Shown piece after piece: positions 7,939 to 15,588 of a stretch of 64,000 nt of DNA (the first letter of the stretch is position 1; the number at the start of each line of letters is the position of its first letter). A model generated the notes under the pieces. The model did not search any database, was not told the DNA's origin, and worked only from the letters and a program-made list of their open reading frames with translations. Location of the stretch: NCBI GenBank assembly GCA_910574195.1, contig CAJTBF010000003.1:186001-250000 (forward strand), given 5' to 3'. This stretch comes from Lachnospiraceae bacterium. Lineage in GTDB: Bacteria > Bacillota > Clostridia > Lachnospirales > Lachnospiraceae. Made by a program: the position numbers and the translations under genes.

Positions 7939-9342
7939 CTAATATGCATTTTTATTCACAAACCCTTTAAAAAATGTCAGAAAAATAATCTTGAAATCAA
8001 ATCCCAACGTCCAGTTCTCAATATAATACAAGTCGCACTCTATTCTTCTTCTGATCGATGTATCCCCACGGTATCCATTCACCTGTGCCCAGCCGGTCAG
8101 GCCCGGACGAACCTGGTGCTTCACCATATATCGTGGAATTTCTTCTTTGAACTTTTCCACAAAAAGCGGCCGTTCCGGCCGTGGCCCTACCAGACTCATA
8201 TCCCCTTTCAGAATATTAAAAAGCTGCGGCAGTTCATCAATACTGGTTTTCCGAATAAAATGACCGATGGGAGTTACTCTTGGATCATCTTTCCTGGTCC
8301 ATCGCTTTTCTTCATCGCTTTCCTTCTGTAAAATCATGGAACGAAACTTATACATATAAAAAGGCTTATTTTTCAGCCCAATCCGCTCCTGTTTAAAAAT
8401 CAGAGGCCCCGGATCTGTCACTTTAATCACCACCGCGACCACCAGCATTACCGGAGAAAACAAAATCAACGCAACCGTCGCGCCAAACAGATCTACCGCT
8501 CTTTTCACTACCCGGTTCGGCAGATTATTCAATGGTACATGACGAATATTAATCACCGGAAGTCCCTGAATATCTTCCGTATATGGTTTGGTTGGGATAA
8601 TGTTATTATAATCCGGAATAAACTTCGTATGCACGCCGGACTTCTCACACATGCCCACAATTCTCTCCAGCTTATGATATTCGTTCAATCCCAATGTAAT
8701 TGCAATCTCATCCAGCCGGTTCTGTGGAAGAATAATTGTCAGATTCTCAATACTTCCAAGAACTTTCACCCCCCGGTATTCCGTGCCGGGCGACATGGTA
8801 TCGTCGAGAATTCCTCTCACACAATAACCCCACTCCGGATTTGCCCGGATCCGGTCAATATACTGTTCCGCAGCCCGACTATATCCTACCAGAATAATAT
8901 GTTTTAAATTATATCCTTCTTTTCGGATTTTTCTCAAAATCAAACGAAGAATATTACGCTCCAATACTTCTGCAAAGATATTCACACAGGCAAATACAAA
9001 CAACATCGTCCTGGAAATATCAAACTGACGTACCAGATACAGGATTAATGTCAGGCTCATTACTCCGAGTGTATTTGCCTGTACCACATGCCAGGCTTCC
9101 AAACGCCGCCCCAATGCCCGCATGGGCACATACATTTTAAATTCGTAATATAAAATCAGGTATCCTGGTACAATAAAAATCAGCAAACGCATATACGTCT
9201 GAAGAGAAAGGTACCATGCATCCAATTCAAAAATACCGCTTCGAAACCGAATATACCATGCCAATACATAAGATGCAATGATCACCAATCCATCCAGCAC
9301 AACCTGCAGTCTGTTTAGTAATTTCTGATTTTCCTTAATCAC
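7939..9342 (-). CDS. Undecaprenyl-phosphate sugar phosphotransferase (initiating enzyme, WbaP/CpsE type)
   Basis: This 467-residue enzyme transfers a sugar-1-phosphate (often Gal or Glc) to undecaprenyl phosphate and so starts repeat-unit assembly. Four membrane helices occupy about residues 10-125, a Rossmann-like CoA-binding-type domain follows ([17 protein letters not shown] near 150), and the catalytic C-terminal domain begins after a helix at about 285-307. KFRSM, the Asp-Glu-Leu-Pro-Gln motif in [25 protein letters not shown] and [12 protein letters not shown] are the signature blocks. It heads the unit 9342 to 4189 and has its own promoter in the divergent intergenic region. The sugar specificity is not readable from sequence. 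The 122-bp gap before the polymerase gene (7817-7938) shows nothing notable. Confidence 0.95.
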   Translation of the reverse strand: MIKENQKLLNRLQVVLDGLVIIASYVLAWYIRFRSGIFELDAWYLSLQTYMRLLIFIVPGYLILYYEFKMYVPMRALGRRLEAWHVVQANTLGVMSLTLILYLVRQFDISRTMLFVFACVNIFAEVLERNILRLILRKIRKEGYNLKHIILVGYSRAAEQYIDRIRANPEWGYCVRGILDDTMSPGTEYRGVKVLGSIENLTIILPQNRLDEIAITLGLNEYHKLERIVGMCEKSGVHTKFIPDYNNIIPTKPYTEDIQGLPVINIRHVPLNNLPNRVVKRAVDLFGATVALILFSPVMLVVAVVIKVTDPGPLIFKQERIGLKNKPFYMYKFRSMILQKESDEEKRWTRKDDPRVTPIGHFIRKTSIDELPQLFNILKGDMSLVGPRPERPLFVEKFKEEIPRYMVKHQVRPGLTGWAQVNGYRGDTSIRRRIECDLYYIENWTLGFDFKIIFLTFFKGFVNKNAY

Positions 9343-9380
9343 TGCTTTCTTCCTTCTTCCATCCGCTCTATATCTGTCCG

Positions 9381-9442
9381 GTCATCCCGTATTTCAGGCC
9401 CCTGCGGGACAGGCGGACAGCTTACGCTGTCCGATAAGGTTT
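9381..9442 (+). repeat. Palindromic intergenic repeat, copy A
   Basis: CGGACAGC (9414-9421) and GCTGTCCG (9426-9433) form an 8-bp stem with a four-base loop, followed by ATAAGGTTTA and preceded by GTCATCCCGTATTTCAGG. It is the same unit as in 58198-58296 and, diverged, inside the gene at 6353-7816. Confidence 0.85.
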
Positions 9443-9475
9443 ATATTATTCACATTACCTTCCATTATCTGTAAC

Positions 9476-9504
9476 ATCATACAATATTTTGTAAAAAAGG
9501 ACAA
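9476..9504 (-). promoter_or_regulatory. Likely sigma-A promoter of the wbaP-like operon
   Basis: On the minus strand TTGTCC (9499-9504) and TATGAT (9476-9481) are 17 bp apart, about 134 bp before the initiating-transferase start. The spacer ends AATATTG, as at 4071 and 14195. Copy A of the palindromic repeat lies in the leader. Confidence 0.65.
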
Positions 9505-9573
9505 GACCAAACACGCATTTTACATATTTTTCTTCAAATTTTTGTAACATTTTTGTAACTTTTTAGAAATGCT

Positions 9574-9610
9574 TGTTACTGTGCGCGCCCATAGGGTGGG
9601 AACAGTAACA
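9574..9610. repeat. GTTACTGT palindromic intergenic repeat, copy 2
   Basis: TGTTACTGT and ACAGTAACA flank the same GCGCGCCC-TAGGG core as the copy at 4140-4171. It sits in the divergent intergenic region between the two promoters. Confidence 0.75.
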
Positions 9611-9658
9611 AATACTTTTGTTTTCCGAAAACGCTCCGGGAAAAGACGGAAAGTTTCT

Positions 9659-9688
9659 CTGGCAGTTCGTCCCCACATTTGTTATAAT
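9659..9688 (+). promoter_or_regulatory. Extended -10 promoter of the plus-strand glycosyltransferase
   Basis: TGTTATAAT gives an extended -10 (TATAAT at 9683-9688), and a weak -35 CTGGCA (9659-9664) lies 18 bp upstream. The start codon follows at 9736. Confidence 0.6.
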
Positions 9689-9735
9689 TCTGTTGTAACA
9701 GAAAATTCTCGATAAAACAGAAAGCGAGAGGAACA

Positions 9736-10716
9736 ATGAAAGTAACTGTTATTATTCCCAATTATAATGGAAAGCATTTTATGGAACCCTGTTTAAAATC
9801 ACTTTCCAGACAAACCTGCCAGGATTTCCAGATTTGGGTCATAGACAATGCCTCTTCTGATGGCAGCGCAGCATATATGAAAGAACATCACCCGGAAATC
9901 CGCCTTTTTTCTATGAAAAAGAATCTTGGTTTCAGCGCTGCCGTTAATCTGGGAATCCGGCACGCCAGAACTCCTTATGTAATCCTGTTAAATAATGACA
10001 CCACCGTGGAGCCACATTATATAGAAGAAATGCTCCGCGCAATAGAACGTTCTCCCCGGATTTTCTCAGTCAGCAGTAAGATGATCCAGATGCATCATCC
10101 GGATCTGATCGACAGCGCAGGAGACTTATATACGCTGCCAGGCTGGGGGGTCTGCCGTGGCGCCGGTCGTTCCATCAGCAACTATACAAAATCCGATGAA
10201 ATCTTTTCTGCCTGTGCAGGAGCCGCCATTTATCGAAGAAGTGTATTTCGAAAAATTGGCTACTTTGACGAAGCCCATTTCGCATATCTGGAAGATATCG
10301 ATATCGGATATCGTGCCCGAATCTATGGATATCGAAACATGTACTGCCCTTCGGCAGTGGTATATCATGTCGGAAGCGGCACAAGCGGTTCCAAATATAA
10401 TGCATTCAAAGTAAAATTATCTGCAAGGAACAGCATATGGCTGAATTACAAAAATATGCCTCTTCCACAGCTTCTCCTGCATCTTCCGTTTCTTTTCTGC
10501 GGCTATCTTGTCAAAAGCCTGTTCTTTTTCAGAATCGGATTTGGGAAAGATTATATCGCCGGATTGCAGGAAGGAATCCACAGTATACAGGATTGCCGAA
10601 AAGTTCCTTTTCAAATTCGCCATCTGAAAAACTATTTACGAACAGAAATGCTCCTTTTTCAATATACATTTGCATATATCCGTGATTGGCTCAAACGAAA
10701 AATTTTGAAAAAATAA
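9736..10716 (+). CDS. Family 2 glycosyltransferase
   Basis: A 326-residue GT-A enzyme of the rhamnosyltransferase-like GT2 group and the only convincing plus-strand gene in the window. VTVIIPNYNGKHFMEPCLKSL and IDNASSDGSA form the nucleotide-binding half, LLNNDTTVEP holds the DxD-type NND motif, and FAYLEDIDIGYRARIYGY supplies the ED-D acceptor-side motif. A hydrophobic patch (residues about 235-260) may touch the membrane. A GAGAGGA ribosome binding site lies before the ATG. It is a single-gene unit with its own extended -10 promoter and a bidirectional terminator. It probably adds a sugar to one of the glycans of this locus; acceptor and donor are unknown. Confidence 0.9.
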   Translation: MKVTVIIPNYNGKHFMEPCLKSLSRQTCQDFQIWVIDNASSDGSAAYMKEHHPEIRLFSMKKNLGFSAAVNLGIRHARTPYVILLNNDTTVEPHYIEEMLRAIERSPRIFSVSSKMIQMHHPDLIDSAGDLYTLPGWGVCRGAGRSISNYTKSDEIFSACAGAAIYRRSVFRKIGYFDEAHFAYLEDIDIGYRARIYGYRNMYCPSAVVYHVGSGTSGSKYNAFKVKLSARNSIWLNYKNMPLPQLLLHLPFLFCGYLVKSLFFFRIGFGKDYIAGLQEGIHSIQDCRKVPFQIRHLKNYLRTEMLLFQYTFAYIRDWLKRKILKK

Positions 10717-10776
10717 AAGCAGGGTATCATGTGATCACAAAAACAATGAATCACATGATACCCTTTCTCTTTTTTC
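10709..10776. terminator. Bidirectional intrinsic terminator
   Basis: A perfect 15-bp stem (10721-10735 with 10750-10764, AGGGTATCATGTGAT and its complement) is flanked by an A-rich run on the left and a T-rich run on the right. It can therefore stop both the plus-strand GT2 and the minus-strand ChW protein that converge here. Confidence 0.92.
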
Positions 10777-10800
10777 TACAAATACAGTCGAGCTTCTCTT

Positions 10801-13800
10801 CTACCGTACTCTTTTTCGGAATGGAGTTGCCGTTTTCCCTGGCGCGGCTCCATCTTTCGGCACAATCTCAATCTGAACGCCTTCCATACGATACGCATAT
10901 CCTTCACTTCCGGCAGACTCCCCGTTCTTTGCCCAGTCCAGCCAGCCAAAGTTCTCTATATGGGTGCGGTAATACACATCGTATTTTTCTGCCATTTCTC
11001 CGGTCAGACGAATTTGAATTGCTTCCAATCGTTTTGCTTTTCCGGTTGTTCCACTGGAAGCGCCGTCGCTCACCCAATCCTGCCAGCCATAATCCTCCAC
11101 ATGTGTTTTATATTGAATTCCGCCTTTATACTCCTGATCTCTCAGCGCAATTTTAATTCCTTCCACACGTTTTGCTTCCCCTGTGGTACCGGCCAGCATT
11201 CCTTCTTTTACCCAATTCCGCCAACCGTAATCTTCTACATGAGCCTGATACTGTACCAGAGAAGATTTAAATGGAGTCTCCGTAGAACCCGGCGCGCTTT
11301 TTCCTTTTTCTACCAGGCAAATCTGCATTGCTTCCATAGCGTATGCATAACCGGCGCTTCCCGCATTCTGTCCGTTCTTCGCCCAATCCAGCCAACCCAC
11401 TTCCGACACATGGGTGCGATAATAAATGTCATAATGTTCTTTCAGTTCTCCGGTCAATTCCATCGCCACGGCTTCCACAGGCAACGCTCTGCCCTCTGTC
11501 CCGGCTATCTTTCCGGCCTCTTTCCAATCCTGCCAGCCGATATTCGATACATGGGCACGATATTTTACAGAACCGTCATATGGAAGGCTGCCTCCCAGAT
11601 CAACGGTAAATGCCTCTATGGAAAGCGCTCTTCCCACAGTTCCCGCTGTTTTCCCTTCCGATACAGCCGTCTGCCAGCCGATGTCGCGTACATGGGCCTT
11701 ATAGGAAATTTTTCTGCCGTCATCCCGCCGTTCTACTCTCTGATAGGCCCCGTCTGCTTTCTGATAGAAATCCAGAATATTCCTAGTCGCATTAAAAATT
11801 GCCAGGTCGTATTTTCCTTCTTTCAAAATCTCATCGGAAAATTGCAATAGATAATACGTATCATCTCCGGAACACAACGCCGTAATTTCCGCATCCACAT
11901 TGTTCTTATCGATTGGAGAGGCAAACCAGTCAATTCCTGTATAGTCCACACTGTTTCCTGCTGCCAGCGCATTTTCTTTCGTGTTGTTAAACAGGCCGCA
12001 TGCCATCTCTGCCGACGCAGAATTAAATGTGGTGGTTCCATAGCCTGACAGGCAAATCTCCGGATTAAAGAATAGAATCAGTTCCGCCGCAATGGAGGAA
12101 TCCACATCCGTCATTTCCAAACGTGCCAGTTGTTCCTGTTTTACAGGCCATAACCCCGTAGGCGTATTGGGATGTCCTTTATAATAATATAAATATTCAT
12201 CGCCATAAAAGATCTCTGTCAAATGGGCATAATCTTCAAAATTCGCCTCACTGTGCACATAAGTCCCTAAAAGAAGCATCGCTTTCTTGCCTTGTTTGAC
12301 TGCTTCATCAAAATACCCGTCGTTAAAGTCATACCATGCTTTAAACTGTCCGACTACACCGTCTCCCTTTGCCTGCAGCGCTGTCAACATAGAACCTATA
12401 CTCTTCGTAGTTACGGCAGCCTTCGCTTTTTCTGCAAATGCATTATTGTCCCCGCTGGTAAAGAGATTGTTTCTTCCTACCCACCACTGCGCTCCCGGTT
12501 CACAGGACAAAATCGCATAAATCGTATCCCAATGTTCATGCCAGCCCCAGCCTTCCTTTACAGTGCCGGTCTGATATGCATACTGCTTTGCATCGTTCCA
12601 GAGCGCCATCAACTCCTGGTGCGTTTGCTCCGGATTCGCTCCTGCATAGGCTTCATTAAAAATACTATAAGAAGCGGAACCGTCGGATAACAAATAGATC
12701 CCATATTGCCCCTGGGGAATTTTATTTGCGTAAATGATATCCTGGATCAATGTACAGGTAATATCATTGATATATAAATTAAATTTCGCATTTGGACTGA
12801 TTTCATATAAATCTTTCACATACTGCTTACATGCCGTATAACTTGCACTGCTCTTGATCGCACTCTCGGAAAGATAGGGCATACCATATACGCCCTCCGG
12901 GAGTTTATCCCAGTTATATGCGGACGGTCGGTCCAGCATCACAAAAGTGGGTACTTTTTTTCCTGCTGCATTCGTGTTGATATCCCATGCGGACAGAGAA
13001 AACAAAACAACCGGAAATGTGGCGCTTAAAGGTGCAATGTTATATTCTTCTGCCGTCACGCCTGTTGTCTGTGTCACGGACCTCACTGTTCTGCCGTTCT
13101 TTTCAAACTGAAGATCCACCTTGAACTTTCCATAAGTCTTAAAATCTACCTGAAAGCCTTCGCTTTTGATCTTCGCAATACTTTTTTTGGCCGTTACACT
13201 ACGCGTGGTCTTCCCGTCATATTCCAGTCTGGCCGTAACGGAAAGTTCTGTCGCCGCACTCTGTCCGATGATCTGTTCCAGAGACTCCGGCCGGATCTCT
13301 ACGGTTGTAGAATCTTCCACTTGCTGAAACGCCACATTCCACAAAGCCGGCTTATAATGATCGGCCGTTGATCCCGGCGCCGGTCCGCCTTTTGAAACCA
13401 GGCGTGCCTCCAGAGCTTCCACATGGTAAGCCCACCCCGTCGTGCCGGCAATCTCCTCATTTTTTGCCCAGCCAAGCCAGCCAAAATTCTGCGCGTGTAC
13501 ACGATAATAAACGTCATACTTTTCTGCCAGTTCTCCGGTCAGCCGGATCTGCAAGGCTTCGATGCAGAGTGCACGTCCTGTTGTCCCCGCCACAGCGCCG
13601 TCTTTCATCCAATCCTGCCAGCCAATATCACGGACATGGGCCTTATATTCAACACTACCGGATTCCCCCGCACCGCTCACCTGTATCTTCAATGCTTCCA
13701 CACTTAAATTTCGTCCTGTGGTTCCGGCCATCGCCCCGTCTTTTACTTCCTGCTGCCAGCCAATATCACGGACATGGGTGGAATATACCAGAGAGAGATT

Positions 13801-14151
13801 TTGTCCGGCAGCCGCGTCTGCAGGTGTAACCGAAACAGAGTCCTCCACAATTTCCCCTTCTGTCCCGCCCGGATTCGATACATCCGGAAGCGTACCGTTT
13901 CCTTCCGTACCGCTGCCAAAACCCTGTAATGTACCGTCCCCCGTACCGGCATCTGCTCCGTCTTCCTGCCCGCCTCCTGCCGGCGCGCTGTCATCCTGCG
14001 CCGGCGGTTCCGTCTGGTCTGTGTCTTCTGTCCGCGCGTCCCCGGCGGACGGCACTATATCCTCCGCCATACTCAGGCTACTGTTTCCCAACAGCAAAGC
14101 GCCCGTACATAGAAGCGCAAGAAGCCGTTTCCATTTTTTCACACGTTTCAT
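10801..14151 (-). CDS. Secreted ChW-repeat protein with a GT80-like (sialyltransferase-like) central domain
   Basis: A 1116-residue exported protein: signal peptide 1-29, Pro/Gly/Asp-rich linker 30-115, three ChW repeats (about 120-252), a beta-rich domain (270-370), a central domain (400-795), then six more ChW repeats (815-1116). From memory of Pasteurella PmST1, the central domain shows three GT80 landmarks in order: LLSDGSASY at 487-495 (PmST1 YDDGSAEY, with the catalytic Asp matching D490), YYYKGHP at 655-661 (PmST1 FFKGHP, catalytic His = H660) and SGYGTTTFNSAS at 702-713 (the Ser/Thr motif that grips the CMP phosphate). LLLGTYVHSEANFED and FFNPEICLSG also follow PmST1 spacing. The first Asp of the DDG motif is Ser here. 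A glycosyltransferase outside the cell lacks an obvious nucleotide-sugar supply, so the true reaction is open. Single gene with its own promoter. Confidence 0.8.
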   Translation of the reverse strand: MKRVKKWKRLLALLCTGALLLGNSSLSMAEDIVPSAGDARTEDTDQTEPPAQDDSAPAGGGQEDGADAGTGDGTLQGFGSGTEGNGTLPDVSNPGGTEGEIVEDSVSVTPADAAAGQNLSLVYSTHVRDIGWQQEVKDGAMAGTTGRNLSVEALKIQVSGAGESGSVEYKAHVRDIGWQDWMKDGAVAGTTGRALCIEALQIRLTGELAEKYDVYYRVHAQNFGWLGWAKNEEIAGTTGWAYHVEALEARLVSKGGPAPGSTADHYKPALWNVAFQQVEDSTTVEIRPESLEQIIGQSAATELSVTARLEYDGKTTRSVTAKKSIAKIKSEGFQVDFKTYGKFKVDLQFEKNGRTVRSVTQTTGVTAEEYNIAPLSATFPVVLFSLSAWDINTNAAGKKVPTFVMLDRPSAYNWDKLPEGVYGMPYLSESAIKSSASYTACKQYVKDLYEISPNAKFNLYINDITCTLIQDIIYANKIPQGQYGIYLLSDGSASYSIFNEAYAGANPEQTHQELMALWNDAKQYAYQTGTVKEGWGWHEHWDTIYAILSCEPGAQWWVGRNNLFTSGDNNAFAEKAKAAVTTKSIGSMLTALQAKGDGVVGQFKAWYDFNDGYFDEAVKQGKKAMLLLGTYVHSEANFEDYAHLTEIFYGDEYLYYYKGHPNTPTGLWPVKQEQLARLEMTDVDSSIAAELILFFNPEICLSGYGTTTFNSASAEMACGLFNNTKENALAAGNSVDYTGIDWFASPIDKNNVDAEITALCSGDDTYYLLQFSDEILKEGKYDLAIFNATRNILDFYQKADGAYQRVERRDDGRKISYKAHVRDIGWQTAVSEGKTAGTVGRALSIEAFTVDLGGSLPYDGSVKYRAHVSNIGWQDWKEAGKIAGTEGRALPVEAVAMELTGELKEHYDIYYRTHVSEVGWLDWAKNGQNAGSAGYAYAMEAMQICLVEKGKSAPGSTETPFKSSLVQYQAHVEDYGWRNWVKEGMLAGTTGEAKRVEGIKIALRDQEYKGGIQYKTHVEDYGWQDWVSDGASSGTTGKAKRLEAIQIRLTGEMAEKYDVYYRTHIENFGWLDWAKNGESAGSEGYAYRMEGVQIEIVPKDGAAPGKTATPFRKRVR

Positions 14152-14194
14152 CTTCTTCCCACCTTAACATTTTTATGCTTGTTTCACTTCTGTC

Positions 14195-14223
14195 ATTATA
14201 CAATATTGCAGAAGAAAGAACAA
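14195..14223 (-). promoter_or_regulatory. Likely sigma-A promoter of the GT80-like ChW protein
   Basis: On the minus strand TTGTTC (14218-14223) and TATAAT (14195-14200) are 17 bp apart and lie 44 bp before the start codon. The spacer again ends AATATTG. Confidence 0.7.
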
Positions 14224-14318
14224 GGATACTTTCTCTTATGTCATCTTGTACATTACTGGTAAAACAATATCGGTATCAACTAAAATTATCATATATCCGT
14301 CCTCTCTTATCCGACATG

Positions 14319-15398
14319 CTATCCCGCATAAAAAGCCTGGAATTGTTCCGGATTATCAATCCCATAATCCCGGTAATTAAAAGATTCTCTGTGCTTTGCA
14401 ATCTTTTCATACCAGCCTGAAATCCGTGTCATGGCCGGAGTCGCCACGCCCGCAAACTCCCCGATCTGCCGGAGAATTGACAAACCATAGGAGAAATCCG
14501 CCGTAAAATACCGGGAATCCAGATCCGGAATATAACCTCCGTCTTTTGGAACCATCGGCGTTTTGATCCCCTGAAACCCCTCTATACTTCGTATCTTTCT
14601 TGTCAGTTCTTCTGCCGTATTGCTTTCGTAATGTTTTTTCAACGATTTTACTTCCTGCAAATCAAAGGCCGGCAATGCTTTACAAATCTGCTGTACTTCC
14701 CCGTCGCACTCCAGCAGCAGGAGAGAACTTTCCTCGTCCCACTCTTCGTAGAACAATGGAACCCTGTCATAACAGATTCCTTCCGTATAATTTTGAAATA
14801 GTGTATAGAGACGGGACGTGTGTATCACCGGATTAGAAGGTGTCAATGTAACATTCAGATACCCCGGCAGCTTTGCGCAGGGCATATCCAGAAGTTCCTC
14901 CATCAACGCACAGCATTCTTTTGTTTTTTTCCGTGGAAGCGCCGCGAGAAGAAGCTGTTCCCGGTATCCTGTTGCACGTACTGTCCGGCCATACGTAACC
15001 AGTCTTGCAACAGAAGGTACCCTCTGAATTCCAAACACAATCCCCCCCTTCGCAAGACATGATCGAAACGCACACTCTCCCCCGCCGCTTCCCGGAATGA
15101 GACCGATTTTCACTCCGTTTCCCACATAGGGAAGAATCTTTTCTGCAATGTAACGCATGCGGAAAGCCGGTACGGTCACAAAAATACATTCTGCCCCGGA
15201 AAATGCCTCCTCCGCATTCTCCGTTACGGAATGAACCCATCCCTCTTTCTGCACATTTCCTTTTTCATCCACAATCGTCAGATGTTTCTGAAACTCCTGG
15301 AAATGAGGGGTATATATAGAAACCTGATGCCCTTTTGCGGCACAATGCACCGCAAATTGTGTTCCGACATTCCCGCCGCCGACAATCGTAATTTTCAT
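14319..15398 (-). CDS. NAD(P)-dependent opine (octopine/nopaline) dehydrogenase family protein
   Basis: A 359-residue dehydrogenase homologue. MKITIVGGGNVGTQFAVHCA gives the dinucleotide-binding Rossmann GxGxxG, ECIFVTVPAFRM follows the family pattern, and the C-terminal helical domain contains NPVIHTSRLY with the His typical of octopine-dehydrogenase catalytic sites. Opine dehydrogenases reductively join an amino acid amine to a 2-oxo acid. Such N-(1-carboxyethyl) amino acids are known decorations of some bacterial O-antigens, which would explain its place here. I chose the ATG at 15396-15398, directly before the Rossmann strand; an ATG four codons earlier (15408-15410) has AAAGG too close. 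Substrates are unknown. Confidence 0.82.
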   Translation of the reverse strand: MKITIVGGGNVGTQFAVHCAAKGHQVSIYTPHFQEFQKHLTIVDEKGNVQKEGWVHSVTENAEEAFSGAECIFVTVPAFRMRYIAEKILPYVGNGVKIGLIPGSGGGECAFRSCLAKGGIVFGIQRVPSVARLVTYGRTVRATGYREQLLLAALPRKKTKECCALMEELLDMPCAKLPGYLNVTLTPSNPVIHTSRLYTLFQNYTEGICYDRVPLFYEEWDEESSLLLLECDGEVQQICKALPAFDLQEVKSLKKHYESNTAEELTRKIRSIEGFQGIKTPMVPKDGGYIPDLDSRYFTADFSYGLSILRQIGEFAGVATPAMTRISGWYEKIAKHRESFNYRDYGIDNPEQFQAFYAG

Positions 15399-15588
15399 CT
15401 GCTTCGGCATCCTTTCTAATCCCTGTTTTTATTCTGTCTCTGATAGTTTCCCCTATGTTCCTTTTCTCTTTCGTCCCGGAACGTATCTGAAAGCCGTTCT
15501 GCCCCAAAAAACCATTCCATGCGGGACATCCGAAGAACAATCTGAATATACAGAACTGAATCAAAGCCTGTATGATACAGACATCTAC

